Positions 1-8,122 of a stretch of 21,592 nt of DNA are shown here, piece after piece. The first letter of the stretch is position 1. Every line of letters starts with the position of its first letter. Origin of the DNA: B8-G4 sp033720735 (GTDB lineage Bacteria > Bacteroidota > Bacteroidia > Chitinophagales > Saprospiraceae); NCBI GenBank assembly GCA_033720735.1, contig JAWWBX010000039.1, positions 1-21,592 on the forward strand. Direction: 5' to 3'. Position numbers and translations under genes: made by a program. The notes under the pieces were generated by a model. That model had not been told where the DNA came from. It did not search any database and was given only the letters and a program-made list of their open reading frames with translations.

Positions 1-2
1 CC

Positions 3-335
3 GCTTCTTCCTCCACCAGGATGTCGCTGCTCCGACATGAAAGCCATCCTTCTCGCCATCGGACAATATTCCTAAATATAAGGATCCCACCTATCCGAAC
101 GGATGTACAACCTCCATACGATCTGCAGGATTATGAAAAATTTAAACAGGAAATAGAAGAGATCGCCGCTGGGCATGAATGTGTACAGTTTGCAAATTTT
201 GAGGAAGTAGTTCAACCCGGGAATTGGGGTATGAAAGGCAGCACCATCATCGGCGATTCACTGGAGCTGGACTTTATGCATTTTTCGTTTGAAGGGCACA
301 AGGAGCTGGCAAGAGCACTAAAAGGAGTTCTGTAG
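3..335 (+). CDS. C-terminal part of an SGNH/GDSL-like hydrolase or acyltransferase partner, cut by the window start
   Basis: The visible C-terminus holds a D-F-M-H-F element followed by an FEGHKELARAL-like helix, which fits the last block (D-x-x-H) of SGNH hydrolases. It ends 3 bp before an MBOAT acyltransferase gene. SGNH proteins next to MBOAT genes commonly act together in O-acetylation of exported glycans, so that is the inferred role. The frame is open to the window edge. An in-frame ATG at 21 exists, but the residues just after it look unlike a protein core, while short stretches in the other two frames (2-37, and 37-72 with its stop at 73-75) look more protein-like. A frameshift, a degenerate 5' part or a sequence error near the edge is possible. 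The family call is moderate because only about 70 convincing residues are visible. Confidence 0.5.
   Translation, partial: ASSSTRMSLLRHESHPSRHRTIFLNIRIPPIRTDVQPPYDLQDYEKFKQEIEEIAAGHECVQFANFEEVVQPGNWGMKGSTIIGDSLELDFMHFSFEGHKELARALKGVL
321..327 (+). promoter_or_regulatory. Ribosome binding site of the MBOAT gene
   Basis: AAAGGAG lies 11 nt upstream of the ATG at 339, inside the end of the preceding gene. It is one of the clearest Shine-Dalgarno matches in the window and supports that start. Confidence 0.6.
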
Positions 336-338
336 GGA

Positions 339-1802
339 ATGATCTTCAACTCCCTGACATTTCTCGTGTTTATGGTTTTGGCGGTAGCGTTGTATTGGTC
401 TCTCGGCACAAAGTGGCGGCTGTGGATGATCTTCCTGATGAGCCTGGTTTTCTATGGCTTCTGGAGAGTGGAATTTATAGGCGTGATGCTGTTGTCAACA
501 GTAACAGACTATTTCGTTTCACTTGAACTGGGAAAAGATAAACACAGCCCCAAAACACGAAAGAGACTTCTCATAATCAGCCTTACTGTAAACCTGGGGC
601 TTCTTTTTATATTTAAATACCTGCTATTCTTTGCTGACAATACGATTTCATTGATCAATTGGCTGGGTTGGTCTGTAAACGACGTGACATGGAAAATCAT
701 CCTGCCACTGGGTATTAGTTTTTATACATTTCAGACGCTCAGCTATACAATCGATGTCTACCGGCGCCACTATGAGCCGGTAAGGAATTTTGCACTGTAC
801 GCAAGTTACGTGACATTCTTTCCACAACTGGTAGCCGGGCCAGTGTTGAGAGCAGCGGAAGTTGTAGAGCAATTAAAAAGAAGGCCAACCTTTCAACTTC
901 CTTATATAGAGCAGGGACTCAAGCGCATACTATATGGGCTGTTTCTGAAGGTAGTCCTGGCGGACAACATTGCTCCGATTGTAGACACTGGCTTCGGGAT
1001 TGACGCGACCCAGTATGGAGGCCTGGACGTATGGACATTGTCGTTTCTCTTTGGAATGCAGATCTATTTTGATTTTGCGGGCTATTCGCACATAGCCATT
1101 GGGTGCGCAAAACTCATGGGGATCGAGTTTCCTGAGAATTTCAATTTCCCGTACGCGGCGCGGTCATTCAAGGAGTTTTGGAAGCGGTGGCATATATCAC
1201 TTTCCAGCTGGATCAGAGACTACCTGTACTTACCGCTGGCAGGAATCAAAGTGTTGAGTACTGAATCTAGGTCCAAGGGTGGACTGAATGTGACAGAGGG
1301 CACGAGAAAGTCTAAGAACACAGCACTATTCCTGACTTGGGCGATCATGGGTTTTTGGCATGGGGCAAATTGGACATTCATCCTGTGGGGCATCTATCAT
1401 TCGGTCATGATCTTTGCGGAGCGCCTGATCAACAAGCTGACAGTTAAGCGATCTATTAAAATAAACAAGCGGGTAGCGTGGATCGCTACACTTGGCTTCG
1501 CGATGCTGGGTTGGGTCCCATTCCGGGCTGAAAACCTGGGAGATGCCTTTACGATGTTTTCCAAAATTTTCATTCCGTCCACATATTTACAGATGGCGAT
1601 GAGGGAGAATGTTTATCTCATCACGGCACTGATCACACTGTTAGTGATCGCAGCCTATGAACTGGACAGAGTAGCGAAAAGATATGATTGGGAGCAATCA
1701 CTTGTTTTCGCACCGGCACAAGTCCTGAAGTACACGACAATGATCGTCCTGGTTTACATTTTCTTCCGGCCGATCAATCAGTTCATCTACTTTCAATTCT
1801 GA
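339..1802 (+). CDS. MBOAT-family membrane O-acyltransferase (AlgI/DltB-like)
   Basis: This 487-residue polytopic membrane protein should move an acyl group, usually acetyl, across or onto the outer face of the inner membrane for transfer to an exported polysaccharide. It opens with the characteristic MIFNSLTFLVF segment and has many hydrophobic helices. The MBOAT signature GFWHGANWTFILWGIYH carries the conserved histidine at about residue 341 and a second at about 354. FKEFWKRWHISLS, the usual cytosolic loop motif, precedes it, and the protein ends in the typical YFQF. Length matches AlgI-type proteins. A good ribosome binding site sits at 321-327. It pairs with the upstream SGNH-like gene, and the next gene starts 2 bp after its stop. 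The gene is noticeably more AT-rich than those downstream. The family is secure; the acyl acceptor is unknown. Confidence 0.93.
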   Translation: MIFNSLTFLVFMVLAVALYWSLGTKWRLWMIFLMSLVFYGFWRVEFIGVMLLSTVTDYFVSLELGKDKHSPKTRKRLLIISLTVNLGLLFIFKYLLFFADNTISLINWLGWSVNDVTWKIILPLGISFYTFQTLSYTIDVYRRHYEPVRNFALYASYVTFFPQLVAGPVLRAAEVVEQLKRRPTFQLPYIEQGLKRILYGLFLKVVLADNIAPIVDTGFGIDATQYGGLDVWTLSFLFGMQIYFDFAGYSHIAIGCAKLMGIEFPENFNFPYAARSFKEFWKRWHISLSSWIRDYLYLPLAGIKVLSTESRSKGGLNVTEGTRKSKNTALFLTWAIMGFWHGANWTFILWGIYHSVMIFAERLINKLTVKRSIKINKRVAWIATLGFAMLGWVPFRAENLGDAFTMFSKIFIPSTYLQMAMRENVYLITALITLLVIAAYELDRVAKRYDWEQSLVFAPAQVLKYTTMIVLVYIFFRPINQFIYFQF

Positions 1803-1804
1803 GA

Positions 1805-3568
1805 ATGCATCTACTCGGCATTAACGCCTACCACGGCGACTCATCAGCATGTATTTACCGCGATGGCGCGTTGATTGCAGCGACCGAGGAGGAACGGTTC
1901 CGCCGGGTCAAACACTGGGCGGGACTACCTACCGAGGCCATCAGGTTTTGTTTGCGGGAAGCGGGGATCGGCCTCGAAGATGTGGACTACATCTGCGTAT
2001 CGCGCAACCCCCTGGCCAAGATCGCCAGGAAAGCCTGGTATGTGCTGAGTTCCGGCGTGACGCTGTCCAACCTCAAGAGCAGGGTGAGCAACACCTTCAA
2101 TATCCGCAGCCTGAAAGAAGATATCGGCAACGCACTGGGCGTGGATCCGCAACAGATCAAGGCGACCGTCAGATTTGTCGAACATCACCGGTGCCATATG
2201 GCGTCGGCATTCTACATCAGCCCGTTTGAGGAGAGCGCCATCTTGTCGATCGACGGCATGGGTGACTTTACGTCAACGATGCGTGGCACGGGCAGCGGCA
2301 CACAGCTCAAGGTGATCGACAGCGTGTCATACCCGCATTCACTGGGGATCTTGTACACGACGTTTACGCAGTTCCTGGGATTCCCGCACTATGGTGATGA
2401 ATACAAACTGATGGGACTGTCGCCGTACGGAGAGCCGCGGTATGTCGGCCAGCTGCTGGGTGAGGTCATCCGGCTGAAGCCCAATGGTTTGTTTGAGCTG
2501 AACGGAAAATATTTCCGGCACTTCAAGGAGGGGGTATCGATGAGCTGGCAGGGTGGTGCTCCGGTGATCGAACCGTTGTTCAATGATGCGCTTGCCGGGC
2601 GATTCGGGCCGCCCCGCGCCAAGGGACAACCGCTCACCCAGCACCACAAAGACCTGGCAGCGTCCGTGCAGCGGCTCACGGAGGAAGCGATCTATCACAT
2701 GGCCGAAGATCTGTACCAGCGGACCGGTCTCAAGAACCTGTGTATTACCGGCGGTGTGGCACAAAATTCGATGGCCAACGGCAAGGTGATCCGCAATACC
2801 AGCTTCGAACACCTGTTTGTGCCCCCGGCGGGCCATGATGCCGGCACAGCCACAGGTGCGGCGCTCTACCAATGGCATCACCATCTCAAACAGCCCCGGC
2901 CGCCTTTCCGGGTGGAACCGTACACGGGTGTCCGCTTTGACAATGATGCCATTGAAGCGTATCTCAAAGAGCGCAGCATCCCGTATACGCGTCTCTCCGA
3001 TGAAGAGATCTATGAATTGGTCACCCAGGCGCTGCTCGCTGACGGCGTCATTGGCTGGTTTCAGGGGCGCGCCGAATTCGGTCCCCGGGCGCTGGGCAAC
3101 CGGTCCATCCTGGCCGACCCGCGGCGGGACGATGCCAAACAACTCCTCAACGAGAAGATCAAGAAACGCGAGAGTTTCCGCCCCTTTGCCCCTTCCATCC
3201 TCGAGGAGTTTACCGATGAGTATTTTGAGCAGGTAGACCAGGTGCCGTTTATGGAAAAGGTCTTTGATATCAAGAAGGAGAAACACGCGGTGATCCCGGC
3301 GGTCACCCATGTCAATGGTACGGGGCGACTACAAACGGTAAATCGTGACACGAACCCGCGCTACTACGCATTGATCAAACACTTTTATGAGAAAACCGGC
3401 GTGCCGGTCTTGCTCAATACCTCGTTTAATGAAAATGAACCCATCGTCAATTCACCGGAGCATGCTCTCGAGTGCTTCCTGCGCACCAAAATGGATATGC
3501 TGGTGATGGAAAATATTGTGGTGAGCCGCAATGGCCAGATCCAGACGACCCCCAAACACGATCTATGA
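1805..3568 (+). CDS. NodU/TobZ-family carbamoyltransferase
   Basis: The 587-residue protein should transfer a carbamoyl group from carbamoyl phosphate, via carbamoyl-adenylate, to a sugar hydroxyl. The N-terminal Kae1-like domain starts MHLLGINAYHGDSSA and includes EHHRCHMASAF (H127-x3-H131, expected metal ligands) and the SIDGMGDF motif near residues 148-155. The C-terminal domain has the GWFQGRAEFGPRALGNRS signature and a RPFAPSI segment. The length is normal for two-domain family members. I start it at the ATG at 1805, 2 bp after the MBOAT stop, because the family begins with this glycine/asparagine strand; an upstream in-frame ATG at 1688 would only add MBOAT-overlapping sequence. It overlaps the next gene by 4 nt (ATGA). 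It probably carbamoylates a sugar of the glycan made here; the exact substrate cannot be read from sequence. Confidence 0.93.
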   Translation: MHLLGINAYHGDSSACIYRDGALIAATEEERFRRVKHWAGLPTEAIRFCLREAGIGLEDVDYICVSRNPLAKIARKAWYVLSSGVTLSNLKSRVSNTFNIRSLKEDIGNALGVDPQQIKATVRFVEHHRCHMASAFYISPFEESAILSIDGMGDFTSTMRGTGSGTQLKVIDSVSYPHSLGILYTTFTQFLGFPHYGDEYKLMGLSPYGEPRYVGQLLGEVIRLKPNGLFELNGKYFRHFKEGVSMSWQGGAPVIEPLFNDALAGRFGPPRAKGQPLTQHHKDLAASVQRLTEEAIYHMAEDLYQRTGLKNLCITGGVAQNSMANGKVIRNTSFEHLFVPPAGHDAGTATGAALYQWHHHLKQPRPPFRVEPYTGVRFDNDAIEAYLKERSIPYTRLSDEEIYELVTQALLADGVIGWFQGRAEFGPRALGNRSILADPRRDDAKQLLNEKIKKRESFRPFAPSILEEFTDEYFEQVDQVPFMEKVFDIKKEKHAVIPAVTHVNGTGRLQTVNRDTNPRYYALIKHFYEKTGVPVLLNTSFNENEPIVNSPEHALECFLRTKMDMLVMENIVVSRNGQIQTTPKHDL

Positions 3569-4626
3569 AAAAACTCATTGTCACGGGTTCCGCGGGCTTG
3601 ATCGGCTCCGAGGTCTGTACTTACTTTCACACGCTGGGTTGGGAGATCCATGGTGTCGACAACAACCAGCGCGCGGTGTTCTTCGGAGAGAAAGGCGATA
3701 CCAGCTGGAACCGTGATCGCCTCAAGACGACCCTGCGGCATTACCACCACTACGACCTCGACATCCGGGATCGGGAGGCCATGCTCCGGTTCGTGCGCGA
3801 AACACGGCCCGATGCCATTGTGCATACCGCGGCACAGCCCAGCCACGACCGGGCCGCTGCGATCCCTTTCGACGACTTTGATGTCAATGCCGTTGGCACG
3901 CTCAACCTGGTTGAAGCGACCAGGCAGTATGCCCTCGACGTGCCGTTTGTACACCTCTCCACCAACAAGGTCTACGGTGACGCGCCAAACGAAATTGACC
4001 TGCAGGAGCTCGATACGCGATACGACTACGCGGATCCGGCCTTTGCCAATGGCATTCCGGAGACCTTCCGGATCGACCAGACCAAACATTCGCTCTTTGG
4101 CGCTTCCAAGGTGGCGGCAGATATCGTGGTGCAGGAATACGGACGCTACTTTGACATGCCGACCGTCTGTCTGCGCGGAGGATGTCTCACCGGACCGAAC
4201 CACAGCGGCGTCGAGTTGCATGGGTTCCTGAGTTACCTGATCAAATGCAACCTTGAGCGCAAACCCTACACCATCTTCGGGTACAAGGGCAAACAGGTCA
4301 GAGACAACATTCACTCAGAAGACGTCGCCAGGTTTATCGAGCAATACATCCTCGCACCGCGTGCCGGGGAGGTCTACAACCTGGGTGGCGGCAAGGCGAA
4401 TACCTGCTCAATCCTGGAGGCGTTCAGAATGATCGAGGGTCTCTCGGGCATACCGATGCAATACACCTATGACGAACAACACCGCATCGGCGATCATATT
4501 TGCTACTACAGCGACCTGACCAAGATGCGCGCGCATTACCCTGAATGGGACATCCGCAAATCCCTCGATGACATCTTCGGGGAGATCTACATGGCATGGG
4601 AGAAACGTCAGCTGGCAAAAGCGTAA
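3565..4626 (+). CDS. Extended-SDR NAD-dependent sugar epimerase, CDP-paratose/tyvelose 2-epimerase-like
   Basis: The 353-residue Rossmann protein begins MKKLIVTGSAGLIGSE, with the dinucleotide-binding GxxGxxG at 8-14. VDNNQRAVFFG (residues 31-41), LSTNKVYGD (131-139) and RGGCLTGPNHSG (204-214) resemble the CDP-paratose 2-epimerase group. It should epimerise or otherwise modify a nucleotide sugar in the cytoplasm. The usual SDR catalytic YxxxK appears as F178-G-A-S-K182, so the tyrosine position is phenylalanine. My recollection is that this FGASK form recurs in a subgroup, but I cannot check it here. The ATG overlaps the upstream stop as ATGA, and the gene overlaps the next by 31 nt. The substrate is uncertain; the tyvelose-epimerase name should be read as nearest family, not as proven chemistry. 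Confidence 0.82.
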   Translation: MKKLIVTGSAGLIGSEVCTYFHTLGWEIHGVDNNQRAVFFGEKGDTSWNRDRLKTTLRHYHHYDLDIRDREAMLRFVRETRPDAIVHTAAQPSHDRAAAIPFDDFDVNAVGTLNLVEATRQYALDVPFVHLSTNKVYGDAPNEIDLQELDTRYDYADPAFANGIPETFRIDQTKHSLFGASKVAADIVVQEYGRYFDMPTVCLRGGCLTGPNHSGVELHGFLSYLIKCNLERKPYTIFGYKGKQVRDNIHSEDVARFIEQYILAPRAGEVYNLGGGKANTCSILEAFRMIEGLSGIPMQYTYDEQHRIGDHICYYSDLTKMRAHYPEWDIRKSLDDIFGEIYMAWEKRQLAKA

Positions 4627-5801
4627 CGATCGTCAACCGGCTGTACCCGCCCGGAGCAGGCGTGACGGGAGAGGCCGCGCAGGAGCTGGCGCGGTTCCTG
4701 ATCGACCGGCACGGATTTGATGTGCAGATCGTGCACGTCAATGGGCGCTATCCGGGGCAAGCGGCAGCCAGCCAACCGGCCGGCCGGGTACATTTGATCA
4801 AGCCCGTGTATCACGGCCGGGTCAAGATCCTGCGTTTGATCGGCAACCTGATCGAAGGATACCGGATGATACGCAAGGCAAGTCAGCTCAACACCGATCA
4901 TGTCATTGTCATGACCGACCCTCCGCTCCTGTCGATGTGGGCGTCGGTCTTGCTCGGACGCAAACGCTCCTGGTCGCTATGGACCATGGACGTATATCCC
5001 CAGGCATTCATCGCCAACCAGCTCGTCAGTGAAAAGAACCCGCTCTACCGAAGGTTGAAAACGCTGACTTACCGGCACGCGCCGCGGCACCTTGTCGCAC
5101 TGGGCCCCGGACAGTCCGCGTTTGTGGTCAACAACTACTCAGATGACGTGACAGCCACGATTTTGCCGTGCGGGATCTACGAGGAAAATGGACATTACGA
5201 GGATCGGCCCAGCTGGAAACACAACGACGGCAAGATCTACTTTGGTTATTGTGGGAATCTGGGCGAAGCGCATTCCGCCCACTTTGTCGAAGCGCTCATG
5301 CGCAAACTCGATCCGGACCGCCATCGGTTGATCTTGTCGGCGTACGGTCGCAATGCGCGACGCGTCAAACAATCCGCGGCAGCGTTGCCGGCGGTGGAGG
5401 TGGTGGATTTTGTCCCCCGGCACCATTTGCGTTTCATCGATATACATCTTGTGACCCTGCTCGGTGCATGGACGCATGTGTGTGTACCCTCCAAGGCGGT
5501 GAGTGCGATTTGTTCCGGCAGCACCATGTTGTTCTGCGGGGCTGTGCAATGTGACACGTGGCAGATGCTGCAGTCTGCGGGATGGCACATTGACCACGGG
5601 GCAGCGATGGAAGACGACCTGGATGCGTTTCTGCGCACGGCCACTCCGGAAATTGTGGCAGCCCGCAAGGAGCAGGCACGCCGCCTCACAGCGCAATTGC
5701 TCGCGATGCGTCGATCGGCGTTTGACGAAATAGCCAGGATCATCACCAACCAAACACAACCGGCCGACGCATCAGTGTCGGAACTGACCAAACGCGAATG
5801 A
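4596..5801 (+). CDS. Glycosyltransferase, GT4/GT-B-like
   Basis: The 401-residue protein has the N-terminal half of a GT-B enzyme: TIVNRLYPPGAGVTGEAAQELARFL-type start, VIVMTDPPLLSMW near the middle of domain 1 and a WTMDVYPQAF segment. A domain-2 strand YFGYCGNLGEAH and a late VPSKAVSAICSG segment resemble WcaI-type glycosyltransferases. It probably adds one sugar to a lipid-linked acceptor at the cytoplasmic face. The classic E-x7-E donor motif of GT4 enzymes is not obvious. The ATG at 4596 lies inside the end of the upstream gene (31 nt overlap) and is the only normal start before the first strand; GGGGAG at 4579-4584 is a plausible ribosome site. After it comes the largest noncoding gap of the window (76 bp). 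Donor and acceptor are unknown. Confidence 0.8.
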   Translation: MGETSAGKSVTIVNRLYPPGAGVTGEAAQELARFLIDRHGFDVQIVHVNGRYPGQAAASQPAGRVHLIKPVYHGRVKILRLIGNLIEGYRMIRKASQLNTDHVIVMTDPPLLSMWASVLLGRKRSWSLWTMDVYPQAFIANQLVSEKNPLYRRLKTLTYRHAPRHLVALGPGQSAFVVNNYSDDVTATILPCGIYEENGHYEDRPSWKHNDGKIYFGYCGNLGEAHSAHFVEALMRKLDPDRHRLILSAYGRNARRVKQSAAALPAVEVVDFVPRHHLRFIDIHLVTLLGAWTHVCVPSKAVSAICSGSTMLFCGAVQCDTWQMLQSAGWHIDHGAAMEDDLDAFLRTATPEIVAARKEQARRLTAQLLAMRRSAFDEIARIITNQTQPADASVSELTKRE

Positions 5802-5881
5802 ATAGCAAATCACGCACCGTCGGCTCAAGACTCCGCTCGCGGGTGATCGGCAGCGCATGTCATGTTAAAGTAGTCACATGA
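5798..5881 (+). CDS. Possible 27-residue small ORF bridging the only sizeable gap
   Basis: An ATG overlaps the stop of the glycosyltransferase gene as ATGA (5798-5801). The frame runs 27 codons and stops in a TGA that overlaps the manC ATG, again as ATGA (5878-5881). The peptide begins MNSKSRTVGSRLRSR and is basic, with no membrane segment and no known motif. The double coupling matches the junction style of this cluster, but a stop-free run of this length is easily reached by chance. The alternative is a plain 76-bp spacer holding a promoter for manC; I see no convincing promoter or terminator hairpin in it. Confidence 0.22.
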   Translation: MNSKSRTVGSRLRSRVIGSACHVKVVT

Positions 5882-6960
5882 AGTCACATCAGTACGTACT
5901 CATCATGGCCGGTGGTGTCGGCGCCCGCTTCTGGCCGGCAAGCCGCGAACAGCGACCCAAGCAGTTTCTTGACATCACGGGCACCGGCAGATCCCTGCTG
6001 CGTTCCACATTTGAACGATGTGCGCAGATCGTGCCACCCGGTCAGATCTACATCGTGACCAATGCGTCTTACGCGGCGCAGGTCGCAAAGCATTTGCCCG
6101 AGCTGAAGCCCGAGCAGATCTTCATGGAGCCGAGCCGAAACAACACGGCACCCTGCGTGGCATACGCATCCTTGAAACTGGCGAAACGTGACCCGCAGGG
6201 CGTGTGTCTGGTCGCCCCGTCAGACCACCTCATCGGGGATGAGGAGGCATACGTGTCCACGGTGCGCCGGGCAATGGAGTATGCCGCGCAGCACCGGGTA
6301 CTGATCACCCTCGGGATGACACCTACCCGGCCCGACACCGGCTATGGCTACATTCACTACGAAAAACAGGCGATCGCGGATCGCGTGCACCCGGTGAAGC
6401 GGTTTACCGAGAAGCCAGACCTTGCAGTTGCACAGCAGTTTGTCGCGTCTGGTGACTATCTGTGGAATTCGGGGATGTTCATCTGGTCGCTGGACGCCGT
6501 GCTCGACGCGTATGCCAGGTATGCATCGACGACGTATGAGATTCTCAAAGCGGGGGTTCCGCATTACTTCACCGACCGTGAACCAGCATTTCTCGCAGAC
6601 CAGTATCCACGTACGGAAAAGACCTCGGTCGACTATGCGATCCTCGAGCAGGCCGACAATGTCTGCGTGGTGCCGGCCGAATTTGGATGGTCAGACCTGG
6701 GCACATGGAACTCGCTGTATGAAAAGATGGAGAAAGACGGGAACGGCAATGTGCGTGTGCATCAGCCGGTGGTCTCGTATCAATGCTCCAATACACTGGT
6801 ACATACGATCGACGGCAAGCTGGTTGTCACGGCCGGCCTCAAGGACTTCGTGGTCGTGGCAGAAGACGATGTCGTGCTCGTCTTTCCGCGCCATCGCGAG
6901 CAGGAGATCAAGGAGTTGAGAAAACAGATTGCCGCGCGGGGACTGGATCAATACCTCTGA
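5878..6960 (+). CDS. manC: Mannose-1-phosphate guanylyltransferase
   Basis: The 360-residue enzyme makes GDP-mannose from mannose-1-phosphate and GTP in the cytoplasm. The nucleotidyltransferase signature AGGVGARFWPASREQRPKQF spans residues 11-30. Further family landmarks are EPSRNNTAPCVAYA, VAPSDHLI with the metal-binding aspartate, DTGYGYI, RFTEKPD and YLWNSGMFIW. It stops at about 360 residues, so it lacks the C-terminal cupin/phosphomannose isomerase domain of bifunctional ManC proteins. The start overlaps a possible small ORF; otherwise it follows the longest gap of the cluster and could begin a transcript of its own. GDP-mannose may be used directly or feed GDP-fucose or other derivatives, but no GMD-type dehydratase is in the window. 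Confidence 0.95.
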   Translation: MKSHQYVLIMAGGVGARFWPASREQRPKQFLDITGTGRSLLRSTFERCAQIVPPGQIYIVTNASYAAQVAKHLPELKPEQIFMEPSRNNTAPCVAYASLKLAKRDPQGVCLVAPSDHLIGDEEAYVSTVRRAMEYAAQHRVLITLGMTPTRPDTGYGYIHYEKQAIADRVHPVKRFTEKPDLAVAQQFVASGDYLWNSGMFIWSLDAVLDAYARYASTTYEILKAGVPHYFTDREPAFLADQYPRTEKTSVDYAILEQADNVCVVPAEFGWSDLGTWNSLYEKMEKDGNGNVRVHQPVVSYQCSNTLVHTIDGKLVVTAGLKDFVVVAEDDVVLVFPRHREQEIKELRKQIAARGLDQYL

Positions 6961-6976
6961 CACTACGAAGAAGAAG

Positions 6977-8107
6977 ATGCCTTCCAAGACCATCGCACTG
7001 GTTGCCAATACGACCTGGAACATTCACAACTTCCGGCTGAATGTGATCCGGCGCTTGTTGGACGAAGGGCACGAGGTGATCGTGATCGCACCGGTCGATG
7101 AGTATATTTCCTACCAGGAGAAGTTCCGCTCCGTGCGGCACATCCCCATTCATCGGTTGCGACGCGACAGCATCAATCCGGTGAAGGACATCCAGCTGTT
7201 GTCCGAGCTGTACCGGGTGTACCGGCAGACCAGGCCCGACCTGATCGTGCACTATACCGTCAAACCCAACATCTATGGCGGCCTCGCGGCGCGGCTTGCG
7301 GGGATCCCCTCGATCGCGGTGGTCACCGGGCTGGGGTATGCCTTTATCCACAATGGCATCGTCAAAAACACCACCAAGTACCTCTACAAATTGTCTTCCC
7401 GGTTCCATCGCAAGATCGTCTTCGAAAACAGTGACGACAAGCAGCTTTTCATTGAGCAACGCCTGATCACGCCCGCCAAAGGCGTCTCGGTGATGGGGTG
7501 CGGGGTGGATACCGCGTACTTCAACCCTGAGGCCGGCCGCAACGGAAGTGAGACCGGCACCGTCTTTACCTTTATCGGCAGGCTCCTTTATGACAAGGGC
7601 ATCCGTGAGTTTGTAGAGGCCGCCCACATGGTCAAGCAGTCCGCACCCGACGCAAAGTTCTGGGTGGTGGGAGAGCTGGACCGGGACAATCCTTCCTCCA
7701 TCCGACGGGAAGACCTGGTGCAATGGGTCAAGGATCAAACGGTAGAGTATCACGGAGCCACCCATGACGTACGGCCGTTTCTGCAGAAAACGCATTGCCT
7801 CGTGCTCCCGTCGTACCGGGAGGGCATGTCGCGGGTGATCATGGAAGCGATGTCGATGGAACGCCCAGTCATTACCACGGATACGGCCGGTTGTCGTGAA
7901 GCCGTTGATCACCAACAGAATGGGTTCCTGATACCGGTAAAGGATAGCCAGGCACTGGCCCGGGCGATGCAGGAATTCCTGCAACTCTCCGCTGAGCGGC
8001 GTCAGGCGATGGGTGTGGCAGGACGGGAAAAAGCCGTGCGGTTGTTTGATGACAAGCGTGTCGCCAACCAGATCTATCAAATCATGCAAAGTGCACTGGA
8101 TGCCTGA
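6977..8107 (+). CDS. Glycosyltransferase family 4 (PglA/CapM-like)
   Basis: This 376-residue retaining GT-B enzyme starts MPSKTIALVANTTWNIHNFR, a typical first strand and glycine-poor loop of this subgroup. It contains HYTVKPNIYGGLAARLAGIP and VTGLGYAFI in the acceptor domain and TFIGRLLYDKGIREFVEA at the start of the donor domain. PSYREGMSRVIMEAM carries the E-x7-E pair (E282 and E290). Close relatives transfer N-acetylhexosamines or related sugars to undecaprenyl-diphosphate-linked acceptors, so such a role is inferred. The ATG at 6977 follows a purine-rich GAAGAAGAAG stretch and lies 16 bp after the manC stop; an earlier in-frame start at 6929 would overlap manC and is unlikely. Donor and acceptor remain unknown. 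Confidence 0.9.
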   Translation: MPSKTIALVANTTWNIHNFRLNVIRRLLDEGHEVIVIAPVDEYISYQEKFRSVRHIPIHRLRRDSINPVKDIQLLSELYRVYRQTRPDLIVHYTVKPNIYGGLAARLAGIPSIAVVTGLGYAFIHNGIVKNTTKYLYKLSSRFHRKIVFENSDDKQLFIEQRLITPAKGVSVMGCGVDTAYFNPEAGRNGSETGTVFTFIGRLLYDKGIREFVEAAHMVKQSAPDAKFWVVGELDRDNPSSIRREDLVQWVKDQTVEYHGATHDVRPFLQKTHCLVLPSYREGMSRVIMEAMSMERPVITTDTAGCREAVDHQQNGFLIPVKDSQALARAMQEFLQLSAERRQAMGVAGREKAVRLFDDKRVANQIYQIMQSALDA

Positions 8108-8122
8108 TCAGGCGTGCGACTG

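Noticed and set aside
2339..3310. Long open frame on the minus strand opposite the carbamoyltransferase
   Set aside because: It lies wholly against a well-supported gene, has no recognisable domain and looks like the complement shadow of GC-rich codons.
3385..4314. 309-codon minus-strand frame opposite the SDR epimerase
   Set aside because: It is antisense to a gene with clear Rossmann and STNKVYG motifs, and no family features are seen in it.
5802..5877. Rho-independent terminator or promoter in the 76-bp gap
   Set aside because: No stable GC-rich stem followed by a T run and no convincing promoter boxes were found.
6908..8089. 393-codon minus-strand frame opposite the GT4 gene
   Set aside because: It mirrors a secure glycosyltransferase almost exactly, and its histidine/glycine/aspartate-rich composition is typical of a shadow frame.
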